Origin: Propionibacteriales bacterium
GTDB lineage: Bacteria > Actinomycetota > Actinomycetes > Propionibacteriales > Nocardioidaceae
Length of the DNA: 64,000 nt
Assembly (NCBI GenBank): GCA_026392415.1
Contig: JAPLCC010000050.1
Coordinates: 1 to 64,000, forward strand
Reading direction: 5' to 3'
The notes under the pieces are model-generated. The model worked only from the letters and a program-made list of their open reading frames with translations. It ran no database searches and had not been told where the DNA came from. Each line of letters begins with the position of its first letter. Within the stretch, counting starts at the first letter, position 1. The position numbers were made by a program, and so were the translations under genes. This document shows, piece by piece, positions 26,173 through 33,546 of this stretch.

Positions 26173-26451
26173 TCAGTCGAGCCCGATGGAGAACGCGGCC
26201 TCGAGGTCGTGGCGCGAGTAGGCCCGGTAGGCGATGTGGGTCTCGGTGTCGACGACGCCGTCCACCTTGTTGAGGCGGTCGGCGACCACCGTCGCGATGT
26301 CGTCGTGGCTCGCGACCCGGATCAGTGCGATCAGGTCGATCTGGCCGGTCACGGAATAGACCTCGCTCACTCCCTCGAGGGCGGCGATCGCAGTCGCGAC
26401 CTCGGGGATCCGCGCGGTCTCGGCCTGCACGAACACGATGGCGGTGATCAT
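26173..26451 (-). CDS. Stand-alone AsnC/Lrp effector-binding (RAM) domain protein
   Basis: A 92-aa protein with the RAM fold pattern: MITAIVFVQAETARIPEVATAI, SVTGQIDLIALIRV and the C-terminal THIAYRAYSRHDLE. There is no DNA-binding domain. Such proteins form oligomers that bind amino acids and may modulate full-length Lrp. TAGAGT (26458-26463) lies 6 nt before the ATG. It is translationally close to the membrane protein downstream. Confidence 0.88.
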   Translation of the reverse strand: MITAIVFVQAETARIPEVATAIAALEGVSEVYSVTGQIDLIALIRVASHDDIATVVADRLNKVDGVVDTETHIAYRAYSRHDLEAAFSIGLD

Positions 26452-26460
26452 GCGGCCACT

Positions 26461-28185
26461 CTAGATGGACGTGGTCGTCCGCAGGAGCGACTCCCGGTGC
26501 CGACCCGCGCCTGCCACGGGGCACACCCACTCGCCGACCACGTCGACGAGTCTGACCCCCGGCGCCTCGAGCCAGCGCAGGATGCGTTCGGACTCCTCGG
26601 CCGATGCTGCCGGTGCCGGTCCGATCGAGGGGATCACCGTCTCGGCGGAGGCGCGCAGCCCGGCCACGTAGGCAAGGGCGTCGCCGCCGGTGGGGATCAC
26701 GCCGGCCGCGGCCAACCGACCGTGGCGTACGACGTGGACCGACCAGCGCCCGTCGTCGCCCCGCCGCGCGGCGACCACCTCGGGGCAGCCGGTCAGCGCC
26801 GTCAGGCGCTGGGTGCGGGCAGCGCCGCGGATGAAGTCGGCGAGCCGGTCGCGGTGGTGGGCGGCCTCCTCGAAGCGCTCCTGCTCGGCGAGCGCGGTCA
26901 TCTTCGCCTGCACCAGGTCGACGACGTCGTCCGGACGGCGCAGCAGGGTGTCCTGCAGCTGGCGGACCACCGCGGCGTAGGTCTGGGCGTCGGTGCTTCC
27001 GTCGCACGGTGCGAGACACCGGGCCATCTCGGCGAGCACGCAGGCCGACCGCGACGGCTGCACACCGAACCTGTCGTTGCACTGCCGGATCGGGAAGACC
27101 TCGTGCAGGGCGGCGAGGGCGCTCTCGGCGGTGCCGCGCGAGGCGAACGGTCCGATGTAGTCGGCATCGTCGTCGAGGACCCGCTTGACCAGCGAGAGCC
27201 TCGGCCAGGGCTCGCGGGTCAGCTTGAGGTAGGTGACCTTCTCCGGGAAGCGGGACCGGCGGTTGTAGCGCGGCTTGTGTTCGCCGATCAACCGGAGCTC
27301 GCGCACCTCGGCCTCGAGCGGGGTGGCGCACTCGATGCCGGTCACCGACGTGGCGATCTGGACCATCTCGCCGATCCGCGTGCGCTTCTCGGAGGCGGTG
27401 AAGTAGGACCGGACCCGGCGACGCAGGTCCTTCGAGGTCCCGATGTAGAGGACCTGCTCCTGGGCGTCGCGGAAGAGGTAGACGCCGGGCGCGTTGGGGA
27501 GCCGGTCGGCGAGATGCCGCTTGCGGCGTGCGGCAGGTGCCACCTTGGAGGAGTACCCCTGCAGCTCTTCGAGGGTGTGGACACCGAGTCCTCCGAGTCG
27601 CTCCATCAGCCCGTGCAGCACGTCGACGGTGGCCCGGGCGTCCTCGAGCGCGCGGTGGTTGGGCGTCGTACTGGCGCGGAACACCCGGGCCAGTGAGGAG
27701 AGCTTGTGGTTGGGCGCCTCGTCGCGGGTCACCACATGGCGCGCCAGGCGCACGGTGTCGAGCACCTCGAAGTCGGGCCAGACCAGGTCCTGCTCGCGGC
27801 TGAAGTGCTTGAGGAACCCCACGTCGAAGCGGGCGTTGTGGGCCACCAGGACCGAGCCGGCCGCGAACTCGAGGAAGGCAGGCAGGGCCGAGGTGATGCG
27901 CGGCGCGTCGGCCACCATGCGGTTGGTGATGCCCGTGAGGACGGCGATGAACGCCGGAATGGCGGTGTCGGGGTTGACGAGGGTCTGGAACTCGCCGAGG
28001 ACCTCGCCGCCGCGCACCTTGACCGCGCCGATCTCGGTGATCCGGTCACCGTCGCCGACGGAGCCGCCGGTGGTCTCCAGGTCCACGACACAGAACGTGA
28101 CGTCACGCAGCGGCTGACCGAGCTCGTCGAACGAGCGTTGCGCCTCCCACCGGCTCTGCGGTGTGGAGGGGGCGCTGATGGTCAT
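26461..28185 (-). CDS. DnaQ-like exonuclease fused to a UvrC-type GIY-YIG nuclease
   Basis: A 574-aa two-nuclease fusion. The N-terminal DEDD exonuclease (about 25-195) has CVVDLETTGG (Exo I), VAHNARFDVGFL (Exo II) and HRALEDARATVDV (Exo III). The following GIY-YIG domain (about 220-310) has APGVYLFRDAQEQVLYIGTS and a conserved downstream Arg/Glu, then a UvrB-interaction-like region. It matches the actinobacterial Rv2191 family, probably involved in DNA repair. ATG 28185 has TACCGT (28193-28198) 7 nt upstream; the open frame continues to 28476 without conservation. Confidence 0.92.
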   Translation of the reverse strand: MTISAPSTPQSRWEAQRSFDELGQPLRDVTFCVVDLETTGGSVGDGDRITEIGAVKVRGGEVLGEFQTLVNPDTAIPAFIAVLTGITNRMVADAPRITSALPAFLEFAAGSVLVAHNARFDVGFLKHFSREQDLVWPDFEVLDTVRLARHVVTRDEAPNHKLSSLARVFRASTTPNHRALEDARATVDVLHGLMERLGGLGVHTLEELQGYSSKVAPAARRKRHLADRLPNAPGVYLFRDAQEQVLYIGTSKDLRRRVRSYFTASEKRTRIGEMVQIATSVTGIECATPLEAEVRELRLIGEHKPRYNRRSRFPEKVTYLKLTREPWPRLSLVKRVLDDDADYIGPFASRGTAESALAALHEVFPIRQCNDRFGVQPSRSACVLAEMARCLAPCDGSTDAQTYAAVVRQLQDTLLRRPDDVVDLVQAKMTALAEQERFEEAAHHRDRLADFIRGAARTQRLTALTGCPEVVAARRGDDGRWSVHVVRHGRLAAAGVIPTGGDALAYVAGLRASAETVIPSIGPAPAASAEESERILRWLEAPGVRLVDVVGEWVCPVAGAGRHRESLLRTTTSI

Positions 28186-28263
28186 GGGTACGACGGTAGG
28201 TGGAGCCTCCGACGTATCCGGGGACGGTGAGTTGTGTCGGCACCTCCTGTCAGTGTCCGTTCC

Positions 28264-28470
28264 ATGACGACGAGGATCGATTGCGACACGTGCGTGGTGC
28301 GCGGACTCGCGTGCCATGACTGTGTGATCACGGTGCTGCTGGGGCCGCCGCCCGAGCTGCTCATCGACGACGACGAGCTGCGCGCGCTGGACGTGCTGGC
28401 CGAAGGTGGACTGGTGCCTCCCCTGCGACTGGTCCGTCCGGTCGACGGGCCCCAGGTCGAGTCGGCCTGA
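28264..28470 (+). CDS. Small conserved actinobacterial protein with two CxxC-type pairs
   Basis: A 68-aa protein beginning MTTRIDCDTCVVRGLACHDC. Cys-x2-Cys at positions 7/10 and Cys-x2-Cys at 17/20 suggest a zinc site or redox pair. The remainder is acidic/hydrophobic with no membrane span. ATG 28264 starts the recognisable part; a GTG at 28234 is in frame. It is divergent from the DnaQ/GIY-YIG gene and precedes the riboswitch. Function unknown; I recall similar small proteins next to this nuclease in other actinobacteria. Confidence 0.75.
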   Translation: MTTRIDCDTCVVRGLACHDCVITVLLGPPPELLIDDDELRALDVLAEGGLVPPLRLVRPVDGPQVESA

Positions 28471-28639
28471 GTTCACCGGCAGTCCCGTGCGAGGCGCGGG
28501 GCTGGAGAGGCCCGTGGGGTGGGTGTGATTCGCGCCTCACCAGTTGGTGCGCCAACACGCCTGGGGAGGGTTTGGTGTCCCAACGCACCACGATTAGGCT
28601 GCGTCACTGAGGTGCTCGAGGAAGTGGGTCGACCGACCC

Positions 28640-28832
28640 GCGCGAGTGCCGCGCTGAGTCTGACGCCACTCGGGGCGCCGGAGCCGGGGAACCAACCACA
28701 TCTGGGGTGAATCCCGCACGAGGTGCGACCTCGACGATCCTGACCGGATCGCCGAGGGACGCGAGGAGTGCGGGTAGGGCAAGTCGTGCCCGAATCCGTC
28801 AGCTCACCCGGTAGGCGTACGACACGAAGGGG
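28640..28832 (+). ncRNA. Cyclic di-AMP riboswitch (ydaO-yuaA class)
   Basis: The leader holds the class hallmarks in order: GGAGCCGGGGAACCA (28680-28694), TGGGGTGAATCC near 28702, GGTAGGGC (28774-28781 region) and CCCGAATCCGTCAGCTCACC with GGTAGGC after it (28789-28816). Downstream is AAGGGGA and then the GTG of an NlpC/P60 hydrolase. In actinobacteria this riboswitch commonly controls cell-wall hydrolases, usually shutting expression when c-di-AMP is high. Ends are approximate. Confidence 0.93.
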
Positions 28833-28843
28833 ACCGCCAGCTC

Positions 28844-29830
28844 GTGCTGAACGGCCGAAACCGCACCACCGCTGCCCTCGCCGCGCTCGCTCTCGCCGGA
28901 ACCCTCGCCTTCTCCGTGAGCACCCCCGCCCAGGCAGAGCCCGACATCGACGTCGTCCGCGACCGGGTCGAAAAGCTCTTCCACCAGGCCGAGCAGGCCT
29001 CCGAGCGCTACAACGACGCGAAGCTCGAGCTCACCGAGCTGAACCGCGAGCTCGACTCCCTCAAGGCCGACCAGTCGCGCCAGGGCGATGCCCTCGACGG
29101 CGTGCGCTCCGACGTGCGCGACTCGATCATCCAGCGCTACCAGACCGGCGGCCTCGGCCCGACCGGCGAGCTGCTCTCGTCCGACTCCGAGGCGTTCCTC
29201 GACGAGCTCTCGACGATGTCCACGATCGATGGCCTCCAGGACGGCCTCCTCTCGGACTACGACAACGAGCTGCAGGCCTACAGCATTCGTGAGAGCCAGA
29301 CCGCGAAGCGCCGCAACGACATCGCGGACCTCGAGGCGACGCTGAAGCGCGAGAAGAAGTCGGCCGACGACAAGCTCGCCAAGGCCAAGTCGCTGCTCTC
29401 GCGACTCGAGGACGAAGAGCGCGACGCGATCCTCTCCCGCGACGGCGGCCGTGCCCCCGACGCCTCCTCGATCCCCGCCTCGGCCCGGGCGTCGGTCGCG
29501 ATCAAGTTCGCGCTCGCCCAGGTCGGTGACTCCTACGTCTACGGCGCAGCGGGCCCGAACGCCTGGGACTGCTCGGGCCTGATGATGGTGGCCTGGGGCC
29601 AGGCCGGCGTGAGCCTGCCGCACTCCTCGGGTGCCCAGTCCGGCTCAGGTGCCCGCGTCTCCAAGAGCCAGCTGCAGCCCGGCGACCTCGTCTTCTACTA
29701 CAGCCCGATCAGCCACGTCGGCATGTACATCGGCAACGGCATGATCGTGCACGCGGCCAACCCCGGCGCGGGCGTCAAGGTGTCGAGCGTCGACGAGATG
29801 CCCTACGCCGGAGCGGTCCGGCCTGGGTGA
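28844..29830 (+). CDS. Secreted NlpC/P60 peptidoglycan endopeptidase with coiled coil
   Basis: A 328-aa protein with a signal peptide cleaved after AQA (about residue 31), a long coiled-coil region (about 35-205, E/K/L rich) and an NlpC/P60 domain. The catalytic Cys is C243 in WDCSGL; His is in SHVGMYIG and the third residue in VHAAN. It cleaves peptide stems in peptidoglycan; the coiled coil may hold it inactive, as in RipA-like proteins. GTG 28844 lies just after the riboswitch, with AAGGGGA about 12 nt upstream. It is the positional counterpart of Rv2190c. Confidence 0.94.
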   Translation: MLNGRNRTTAALAALALAGTLAFSVSTPAQAEPDIDVVRDRVEKLFHQAEQASERYNDAKLELTELNRELDSLKADQSRQGDALDGVRSDVRDSIIQRYQTGGLGPTGELLSSDSEAFLDELSTMSTIDGLQDGLLSDYDNELQAYSIRESQTAKRRNDIADLEATLKREKKSADDKLAKAKSLLSRLEDEERDAILSRDGGRAPDASSIPASARASVAIKFALAQVGDSYVYGAAGPNAWDCSGLMMVAWGQAGVSLPHSSGAQSGSGARVSKSQLQPGDLVFYYSPISHVGMYIGNGMIVHAANPGAGVKVSSVDEMPYAGAVRPG

Positions 29831-29834
29831 CCCG

Positions 29835-31040
29835 GTGATCAGCCGGCTCATCCCGGCGATCCTGGTGGTCGTCGCACTGGCGACGGCCGGCTGCGCGCCC
29901 GACGAGTACGTCGCGCCACCCCCGGTGCAGGGCAGTGAGGTCGCCGACCCGGCGACTGCGGCCACCACGCTTGCGTCCTTCCAGGGCGCCGTCGTCGCCG
30001 GCGATGCGACCGTTGCCGGTGATCTCGCGGCCGACGACGATGCGCGCGTGCTCCTCGAGGCCGTGGCCGACAACGCCCGGGCCCTGGACCTCACCGACGT
30101 CACCTTTCGCTACGTCACCGAGACAGGAAAGACCCAGGGCGACGACGCCTGGGAGGGCCTGGTCGCCGTGACCTGGCGGATCCAGGGCTTCGACGAGGCA
30201 TCGGCTCGTCTGGAGATCCCGATGTCGTTCGCTGACGGCGGGCGCCGGATCGCCACCATCGGCAGCGGGCCGGCTCGGTTGCCGGTGTGGCTCAGCGGTC
30301 CCGCGACCGTCCGGCGGGTGCCGGGCGCGCTGGTGCTGTCGTCCGACAACGGCGCCGACCGGACGGCGTACTCCCGATGGGCGCGGCGGGCCGTCGAGGA
30401 GGCCCGTGAGGTCGTCGGTGGCCGGGCCGGCCTCGTGGTCGAGATCCCGTCGGACACCGCCGCCCTGCATCGCGCGCTGGGCGCCGATCCGGGCTCCTAC
30501 AGCGCCATCGCCGCCGTGACGGCCCCGGTGGACGGGTCCCGGGTCAAGGGCAGCCCGGTCCACGTCTTCGTCAATCCTCCCGTGTACGACGAGCTGGACC
30601 CGGTCGCGGCCCAGGTCGTGATGACCCATGAGGCCGTGCACGCGCTCACCGGGGCGGTCCTGGCCCGCAGCGTTCCGTTGTGGCTGGTCGAGGGATTCGC
30701 CGACTATGTCGCGCTGCGTGACGTCGCCCTGCCGCTCTCGAAGACGGCGGGTCAGATCATGAAGCAGGTGCGCAGGAACGGCGTCCCGAAGTCGCTGCCG
30801 GCCGACTCCGAGTTCAATCCCTCGGGCACCCACCTCGGCACCGTCTACGAAGCCGCCTGGCAGGTCGCTGCGACCCTGGCCGACCGCGGGGGCGAGTCGG
30901 CACTCGTCGCGTTCTACCGCGCCCTCCTGGCCGGCAAGGACTTCGGTCCGGCACTGCGTACGTCCTTCGCCTGGTCGACGGCCGACCTCACAGCGGCGTG
31001 GCAGGCACGGCTGGCCGGGTTGGCGGGCGTGTCAGAGTAG
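29835..31040 (+). CDS. Putative zinc metallopeptidase lipoprotein (gluzincin-like)
   Basis: A 401-aa lipoprotein: lipobox TAGC at the signal end, an NTF2-like/unknown N-terminal domain (about 40-150), and a C-terminal domain with HEAVH followed by LVEGFADYVA, the HExxH plus downstream Glu arrangement of gluzincins (peptidase MA-like). It starts 4 nt after the NlpC/P60 stop and so falls under the same riboswitch. The natural substrate is unknown; an envelope-quality or cell-wall protease role is inferred from context. Confidence 0.8.
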   Translation: MISRLIPAILVVVALATAGCAPDEYVAPPPVQGSEVADPATAATTLASFQGAVVAGDATVAGDLAADDDARVLLEAVADNARALDLTDVTFRYVTETGKTQGDDAWEGLVAVTWRIQGFDEASARLEIPMSFADGGRRIATIGSGPARLPVWLSGPATVRRVPGALVLSSDNGADRTAYSRWARRAVEEAREVVGGRAGLVVEIPSDTAALHRALGADPGSYSAIAAVTAPVDGSRVKGSPVHVFVNPPVYDELDPVAAQVVMTHEAVHALTGAVLARSVPLWLVEGFADYVALRDVALPLSKTAGQIMKQVRRNGVPKSLPADSEFNPSGTHLGTVYEAAWQVAATLADRGGESALVAFYRALLAGKDFGPALRTSFAWSTADLTAAWQARLAGLAGVSE

Positions 31041-31045
31041 GGCCC

Positions 31046-32305
31046 GTGGATTCCCGACCTGCCGCCGATCGGGTCGCGCTCGGCACCGCCCTCCTGGGCA
31101 TCGCTGTGTTCGTGGTCATCGCGGCGACCAGGGTTCCGTGGGAACCGGTTCCGGGAGGAGTCCCCGCACCGGTCGGAGCGGCGTCGGTCTTCTCGGCCGA
31201 CGAGATCGCGCGTGCCGAACACTTCGCGCGCTGGGGACGGGTCTGGAGCTGGTCCTCGCTGGTGGTGTCCCTGGCCGTCGCGGTCTGGCTCGGATTCGGA
31301 CGTGCCGGTCGCGTGTGGGCCGAGCGGCTCCCCGGGTGGTGGTGGGTGCGTGTGCTCCTGGCCGTCACGGCTCTGACCCTCGTCGGACGGATCGTGACGC
31401 TGCCCTTCGGGATCGCGCTGCGCCAGCTCCGCCTTGATGAAGGCCTGGCTGCCGGCACGTGGTCGGCATGGACACTGGACCTGGTCAAGGGCGAGGTCGT
31501 CACGGTGGTGTCGACCTCGATCGCGATGATCGCGCTCGTCGGCTGCGCCCGGCGCTGGCCGCGGATGTGGCCGGCGATCGGGGGAGCGGTGGCGGCAGCG
31601 CTGGTCCTGGCTGGATCCTTCGCCTACCCCTTGGTCGTGGAACCGCTCTTCAACCAGTTCGACAAGATGCCGGACGGTGCCCTGCGCACCGAGATCCTTG
31701 CGCTCGCTGACGAGGAGCAGGTCGAGGTCGACGACGTCCTGATCGCCGACGCGTCCCGTCGTACCACGACGCTCAACGCCTACGTGTCGGGCTTCGGACA
31801 CACCCGCCGGGTGGTTCTCTACGACACCCTGGTGGAGGACACGCCCCGGGCCGAGACCCTGTCGGTGGTTGCCCACGAGCTGGCCCACGCGAAGTACGAC
31901 GACGTGATGACCGGAACGCTGCTCGGCGCAGCGGGCGCCCTGGTCGGCGTCGGCCTGCTGGGGCTGCTGCTGCCGCGGCGTCGCGAAGGCGGAACCGCCG
32001 GCGATCCCTCAGGCGTCGTACCGGGGGGCATCGGCATCGGAGCGGTGCCGCGGATCCTGGCGCTGGCCGCCCTGGCGACGGTCATCTCGGCGCCCGTCCA
32101 GAACGGCATCAGCCGCAAGATCGAGACCCGGGCAGACCAGACGGCGCTGGAGGTGACGCGCGCCCCGGAGGCGTTCGTCGACCTCCAGCGCCGTCTGGCA
32201 CTGCGGTCCCATGCCGACCCCACTCCACCGGCATGGTCGCAGTGGTGGTTCGGGTCGCATCCCACGGTCCTCGAGCGGGTCGCGCTCGGCCGTCGAGATG
32301 AATGA
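31046..32305 (+). CDS. M48-family membrane metalloprotease (Ste24/HtpX-like)
   Basis: A 419-aa integral membrane protease with six or so helices. The zinc motif is HELAH (AHELAHAKYDD), with the third ligand Glu probably in ETRADQTALE. Upstream are VEPLFNQF and GFGHTRRVVLYDTL, typical of Ste24-type CAAX proteases. GTG 31046 follows the preceding stop by 5 nt, extending the riboswitch operon to three genes. It likely degrades misfolded membrane proteins; substrate unknown. Confidence 0.88.
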   Translation: MDSRPAADRVALGTALLGIAVFVVIAATRVPWEPVPGGVPAPVGAASVFSADEIARAEHFARWGRVWSWSSLVVSLAVAVWLGFGRAGRVWAERLPGWWWVRVLLAVTALTLVGRIVTLPFGIALRQLRLDEGLAAGTWSAWTLDLVKGEVVTVVSTSIAMIALVGCARRWPRMWPAIGGAVAAALVLAGSFAYPLVVEPLFNQFDKMPDGALRTEILALADEEQVEVDDVLIADASRRTTTLNAYVSGFGHTRRVVLYDTLVEDTPRAETLSVVAHELAHAKYDDVMTGTLLGAAGALVGVGLLGLLLPRRREGGTAGDPSGVVPGGIGIGAVPRILALAALATVISAPVQNGISRKIETRADQTALEVTRAPEAFVDLQRRLALRSHADPTPPAWSQWWFGSHPTVLERVALGRRDE

Positions 32306-32310
32306 CGCTG

Positions 32311-32481
32311 TTACGGGGTGTGGCTGACGATGCTGTCGTGGGTGCCGGTGAACAGGCCCACGACGCCGTTGCCGAACAGGACGACCATGCCGAAGATCAC
32401 GGCGGCCATGAGCGAGATCAGCAGGGCGTACTCGACGGCCGTTGCGCCGCGTGCGGTACGACGACCGACAGTGATGCCCAT
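32311..32481 (-). CDS. flp: Flp-family type IVb pilin 1
   Basis: A 56-aa prepilin: basic leader MGITVGRRTARG, then the processing site before ATAVEYALLISL, where Glu at mature position 5 and Tyr at 6 are the Flp signature, then one hydrophobic helix. A TadV/CpaA-type peptidase should cut after the Gly. ATG 32481 is preceded by GGGGG. It is the last gene of the Tad cluster and converges on the M48 gene with a 5-nt gap. It is closely similar to the second pilin in the helix. Confidence 0.9.
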   Translation of the reverse strand: MGITVGRRTARGATAVEYALLISLMAAVIFGMVVLFGNGVVGLFTGTHDSIVSHTP

Positions 32482-32511
32482 GGTTCCCCCGAATCGATTG
32501 AACAAAGCAGT

Positions 32512-32540
32512 CGGCCGCGCCACCTCAGGTGACGCGGCCG
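32512..32540 (-). terminator. Palindromic hairpin between the two pilin genes
   Basis: CGGCCGCG (32512-32519) pairs with CGCGGCCG (32533-32540); inside, CACCT and AGGTG also pair, giving an almost continuous 29-nt palindrome. GAACAAAGC flanks it on both sides. It may end the flp2 message or partially attenuate flp1. Confidence 0.6.
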
Positions 32541-32561
32541 AACAAAGCTAGCGTGTCTCGA

Positions 32562-32744
32562 TCAGCCGATGCTGTCGTTGACGTCGCTGAACGCGCTCTT
32601 GAGGTTGTCACCCAGGATCGCGACGACACCGACGATCACGGCGGCGATCAGGGCGACGAGCAGGCCGTACTCGACGGCGGTTGCGCCGCGCTCGTCCATC
32701 TTGGCGAGGCGGGCGTTGAGCAGGATGGTGAGGTACTGGACCAT
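32562..32744 (-). CDS. flp: Flp-family type IVb pilin 2
   Basis: A 60-aa prepilin with leader MVQYLTILLNARLAKMDERG and mature start ATAVEYGLLVALIAAVIVG, again with Glu5/Tyr6. ATG 32744 follows GGGAG about 8 nt upstream. The C-terminal tail (DNLKSAFSDVNDSIG) resembles major Flp subunits more than pilin 1 does, so it may be the major pilin. Confidence 0.92.
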   Translation of the reverse strand: MVQYLTILLNARLAKMDERGATAVEYGLLVALIAAVIVGVVAILGDNLKSAFSDVNDSIG

Positions 32745-32779
32745 TGGGGTTCTCCCTAGAAATCTGGCTTCGGTGTCCC

Positions 32780-32795
32780 CGGGGAGTGTTCCCCG
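32780..32795. promoter_or_regulatory. Inverted repeat CGGGGA-GTGT-TCCCCG before flp2
   Basis: A 6-bp stem with 4-nt loop, and an overlapping palindrome TCCCCGGGGA (32776-32785), lie 36-51 nt upstream of the pilin ATG. This could be an operator or a leader hairpin. Confidence 0.35.
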
Positions 32796-32854
32796 ATGAA
32801 GAGAACTCTGCCCGGTTTCAACACCTCGCGGATCGGGAGTTCGTCTCGATGGAC

Positions 32855-32872
32855 GTAGTCACTTGGGACTAC
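32855..32872. promoter_or_regulatory. Inverted repeat GTAGTC-N6-GACTAC upstream of the pilins
   Basis: A 6-bp inverted repeat with 6-nt centre lies about 111 nt upstream of flp2 and 24 nt downstream of the regulator gene stop. Its dyad symmetry fits a dimeric LuxR/NarL-type site, so the adjacent regulator is a natural candidate; a terminator for that regulator is the alternative. Confidence 0.4.
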
Positions 32873-32895
32873 CCCTCCGAGCGTGTCGACAGCCC

Positions 32896-33546
32896 TCAGC
32901 GAGCCGACGGCTGGACGGTCGAGAGCAGGCCGATCCGCATCGCCGTGACCAGGGCCTGGGCGCGGTTGGAAGCACCGAGCTTCTGGTAGATCCTCGCGAT
33001 GTGTGACTTGGTGGTCGACTCCGACAGATAGAGCTTCGCGCCGATCGCGGCGGCATTGAGGCCCTCGGCCAGCAGGAGGAGTACGTCGTGCTCGCGCTCG
33101 GTCAGCGCGGTGGATTCGGCCGACTGCCGACGCATCATCGCGCCCACCAGGCCTGCACAGACGAAGGCCTTGGGGGACACCGCGGCATGGCGCGCCGTCT
33201 TGATCACCTCGGTCGACGGGGCGTCCTTGCCGACGAATCCGGAGGCGCCGGCCTGCATGGCGGCGAAGATCTGCTCGTCACCGGAGTGCATGGTCAGCAC
33301 GATCAGCCCGACCTTGTCGCTCTCCTTGCGGATCGTGCGGACGACGTCGAGCCCGGTGCCGTCCTGCATCTGGAGGTCGGTGATGACCACGTCGGGCTGG
33401 AACTGCCGCCAGCGCTCGATGCCCTCGCTCACGGAGCCGGCGGTGGCGACGACGTCGAGGTCGTCCTCGAGGTCCAGAACGGCGCCGAGCCCGTTGCGGA
33501 TCAGCTCGTGGTCGTCGATCAGCAGGACCGTGATCTTGTCGCTCAT
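32896..33546 (-). CDS. LuxR/NarL-family response regulator
   Basis: A 216-aa regulator: receiver domain with D11-D12, phospho-acceptor D57 (VITDLQM) and KP-equivalent Lys in GFVGKDA, then a C-terminal LuxR HTH (ALTEREHDVLLLLAEGLN...ESTTKSHIARIYQKLG). Its ATG overlaps the kinase stop (ATGA). It sits immediately upstream of the two Flp pilin genes on the same strand, so control of pilin transcription is likely. Confidence 0.95.
   Translation of the reverse strand: MSDKITVLLIDDHELIRNGLGAVLDLEDDLDVVATAGSVSEGIERWRQFQPDVVITDLQMQDGTGLDVVRTIRKESDKVGLIVLTMHSGDEQIFAAMQAGASGFVGKDAPSTEVIKTARHAAVSPKAFVCAGLVGAMMRRQSAESTALTEREHDVLLLLAEGLNAAAIGAKLYLSESTTKSHIARIYQKLGASNRAQALVTAMRIGLLSTVQPSAR

Noticed and set aside
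28471..28639. Possible extra gene or second riboswitch before the c-di-AMP element
   Set aside because: Only short imperfect repeats (such as GTTGG-N4-CCAAC near 28543) and no plausible coding frame; taken as promoter and upstream leader.
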